A DNA stretch of 5,137 nt from Candidatus Aminicenantota bacterium. GTDB taxonomy: Bacteria > Acidobacteriota > Aminicenantia > UBA2199. How positions within the stretch are numbered: position 1 is the stretch's first letter; each line of letters begins with the position of its first letter. Below are positions 5,073-5,137 of this stretch, in pieces. Under the pieces are notes generated by a model. It saw only the letters and a list, made by a program, of their open reading frames with translations. It was not told the DNA's origin and made no database searches. The stretch lies in the NCBI GenBank assembly GCA_023137075.1, contig JAGLQA010000827.1, positions 1 through 5,137 on the forward strand, in the 5' to 3' direction. Made by a program: the position numbers and the translations under genes.

Positions 5073-5137
5073 TCATGAGTGAACGCGCCTCAAGAAGTGA
5101 ATTGGGAACCAGCCCGACAAGTCGAACGGCCCTTTTT
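5073..5137 (-). CDS. Possible C-terminal fragment of a convergent gene (partial, 5' end outside window)
   Basis: On the minus strand a frame enters from the right edge and ends at TGA (5075-5073), reading KGPFDLSGWFPIHFLRRVHS. Its composition and GC-ending codons look like coding sequence, and the position gives a normal convergent arrangement with pyrE, separated by 74 AT-rich bases. Two plus-strand frames are also open to the edge (ATG at 5075, GTG at 5079), but neither has a ribosome binding site. The GTG frame is the codon-for-codon mirror of this one and also reads plausibly, so strand assignment is uncertain. No family is recognised. Confidence 0.35.
   Translation of the reverse strand, partial: KGPFDLSGWFPIHFLRRVHS

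Noticed and set aside
4627..5076. A 149-codon minus-strand open frame antisense to pyrE
   Set aside because: It lies across the well-supported pyrE gene, its translation resembles no family I know, and it is rich in Phe, Asn and Cys as expected for an antisense shadow.
5099..5137. Possible terminator at the window end (GGG...CCC followed by five T residues)
   Set aside because: The possible pairings are short or have a two-base loop, the T-run is cut by the window edge, and the stretch reads better as coding sequence.

Overview
The window looks like bacterial chromosome, probably from a Gram-negative. The gene content (a lipid-carrier GT2/GT4 glycosylation cassette, a GAF-pyrE pair, and arginine-pair hexad linkers in a signalling-type protein) would fit a Desulfobacterota-like lineage. 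That placement is a guess from general gene style; no taxonomic marker is present. No tRNA, rRNA, CRISPR array or insertion sequence is visible, and no gene-free stretch exceeds 300 bases.

Left part (1-1275): the last codons of an upstream plus-strand gene appear to end at 59. An AT-rich spacer follows with a good sigma70-type promoter (113-141), then a single plus-strand gene (262-1107) for an N-terminal TIR-domain protein that keeps the glutamate used by NAD-cleaving TIRs. Its unusual feature is two arrays of arginine pairs at an exact six-residue spacing, one just after the TIR domain and one at the extreme C-terminus, bracketing a helical region. The gene is visibly richer in A+T than its neighbours and stands alone, so it may be an acquired defence or signalling gene.

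Middle part (1276-3749): a tightly packed minus-strand operon is transcribed right to left from a strong promoter (3721-3749). Its order is a small DUF2061 membrane protein, a GT2 polyprenyl-phosphate glycosyltransferase with two C-terminal membrane segments, and a GT4 glycosyltransferase. The reading frames overlap by 8 and 26 bases, which implies translational coupling. They probably act together at the cytoplasmic face of the inner membrane in making or decorating a lipid-linked glycan. A weak terminator-like hairpin lies beyond the last gene.

Right part (3798-5137): a divergent promoter drives a GAF-domain protein followed by pyrE (orotate phosphoribosyltransferase, de novo UMP synthesis), overlapping by four bases (GTGA). 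Between promoter and GAF gene lies a short U-rich open frame of 22 codons. It begins almost at the predicted transcript start and its stop codon runs into the GAF ribosome binding site, so it is a candidate regulatory leader peptide for a pyrimidine operon. At the right edge there is a likely C-terminal fragment of a convergent minus-strand gene.

The observations most worth following up are the TIR protein with hexad arginine-pair arrays and the leader-ORF/GAF/pyrE arrangement. Neither can be called a new system from sequence alone.
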